A stretch of DNA of 6,629 nucleotides, taken from contig JAITFL010000100.1 in the NCBI GenBank assembly GCA_031281385.1, positions 1 to 6,629 of the forward strand. The letters run 5' to 3'. Shown here piece by piece: positions 5,830 to 6,629 of the stretch. Position numbers and translations under genes: made by a program. Source of the stretch: Holophagales bacterium (GTDB lineage: Bacteria > Acidobacteriota > Holophagae > Holophagales > Holophagaceae). The notes beneath the pieces were generated by a model. That model had not been told where the DNA came from and ran no database searches. It saw only the letters and a program-made list of their open reading frames with translations. Each line of letters starts with the position of its first letter. Position 1 is the stretch's first letter.

Positions 5830-6629
5830 ATGACACTTGCTTCCGAAATTGCCCGGCGAAGAACATTTGCGATCATTTCGCACCCAGACGCGGGCAAGAC
5901 CACGTTGACAGAAAAATTGCTGCTATACGGCGGAGCCATTGACAGGGCTGGTTCGGTCAAGGGCAGGGAGCGCGGTGCGATGGCGCAGTCCGACTGGATG
6001 AGCATCGAGCAAGAGCGCGGCATCAGCGTCACGTCAGCGGCCATGCAATTTGAATACAAGGGTTTTGCAATCAATCTGCTAGACACGCCAGGGCACCAAG
6101 ATTTCAGCGAAGACACGTACAGGGCACTCGTGGCGGCGGACAGCGCGGTTATGTTGCTGGACTGCGCCAAGGGAGTGGAGGAGCAGACCAAAAAACTCTT
6201 TCGGGTGGCGTCGGACAGGGGGCTGCCCATTTTCACATTCATCAATAAATTGGATCGCCCAGGGCGCGAGCCAGTGGAATTGATTGACGAAGTGGAAGAG
6301 CTGTTCGGCCTTTCGGCAGTCCCCATGACTTGGCCGATAGGCAGCGGGCCCGACTTCAAGGGCGTCTATATTCGGGCGACTGGGCAGATACAGGTTTTTG
6401 AAAAGACCAAGGCAGGCCAGATGGCAAGGCTTTTGGGGCAGGGAGGGCTGGACGATCCTGAAATCAGGGGGTTGCTCACAAACGATGAGGCATCGCGCCT
6501 AAAAGACGATATTGACCTGATGGACACGGTACTGCCCGCCTTTGACAAGAGCGAATTTTTGGCGGGTCGGCAGTCTCCCATGTTTTTTGGCTCGGCCATA
6601 AACAATTTTGGCGTATCGGAATTTTTGGA
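5830..6629 (+). CDS. prfC: Peptide chain release factor 3 (RF3), N-terminal GTPase part, cut by the window edge
   Basis: RF3 is a cytoplasmic translational GTPase that removes RF1 or RF2 from the ribosome after peptide release. The frame is open from ATG 5830 to the window end (266 full codons); the family is about 530 aa, so about half is present. The GTPase motifs are intact: G1 HPDAGKTT (18-25), G2 RGISVTS (63-69), G3 DTPGH (85-89), G4 NKLD (139-142), and a G5-like GSA (254-256). RF3 rather than EF-G is shown by the start [22 protein letters not shown], the SDWM segment before G2, [31 protein letters not shown], and the [11 protein letters not shown] block. Its own extended -10 box and GGAG lie in the 87-bp gap upstream. 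No link in function to the array is evident; neighbourhood alone does not suggest one. Nothing in the visible part looks broken. Confidence 0.97.
   Translation, partial: MTLASEIARRRTFAIISHPDAGKTTLTEKLLLYGGAIDRAGSVKGRERGAMAQSDWMSIEQERGISVTSAAMQFEYKGFAINLLDTPGHQDFSEDTYRALVAADSAVMLLDCAKGVEEQTKKLFRVASDRGLPIFTFINKLDRPGREPVELIDEVEELFGLSAVPMTWPIGSGPDFKGVYIRATGQIQVFEKTKAGQMARLLGQGGLDDPEIRGLLTNDEASRLKDDIDLMDTVLPAFDKSEFLAGRQSPMFFGSAINNFGVSEFL

Noticed and set aside
5757..6359. 200-codon minus-strand frame opposite prfC
   Set aside because: It lies almost wholly opposite the strongly conserved RF3 GTPase domain and its translation is Ser-rich with no motif, as expected of a shadow.

Overview
The window holds four complete or nearly complete protein genes in a same-strand row, followed by the first half of a fifth gene, all on the + strand. 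No RNA gene, insertion sequence, CRISPR array or integration signature is visible. The only gene recognisable by family is the last, prfC (peptide chain release factor 3), cut by the right edge. The organism is a bacterium of middle GC content. Arg AGG and Leu TTG are used freely in both prfC and the unknown genes, so the unknown genes look native rather than newly acquired. The species cannot be named. An acidobacterial or similar Gram-negative origin is only a guess.

Layout: (1) 1-1295, gene A1, missing its 5' end; (2) 1309-2745, gene B1; (3) a 105-bp gap with a weak hairpin; (4) 2851-4242, gene A2; (5) 4258-5742, gene B2; (6) an 87-bp gap with a consensus extended -10 box and three 7-bp repeats; (7) 5830-6629, prfC, truncated.

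The four unknown proteins (about 460-495 aa) are paralogs of two types that alternate A-B-A-B. A1 resembles A2 most and B1 resembles B2 most. The two A-to-B junctions are short (13 and 15 nt) and nearly identical in sequence, while the B-to-A junction is long. This is what duplication of an ancestral A-B gene pair would leave. The three with a visible N-terminus carry signal peptides. All four then appear to have a thioredoxin-like domain without a CxxC active site (only its latter part is visible in A1), a TPR-like helix pair, a variable low-complexity linker, and a tryptophan-marked helical region ending in a [LV]AxxW box.

The A and B proteins are probably exported and made in matched amounts, perhaps as partners. 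Their function is not known from the sequence. The fold assignment and the duplication history are inferences from reading aligned translations by eye.
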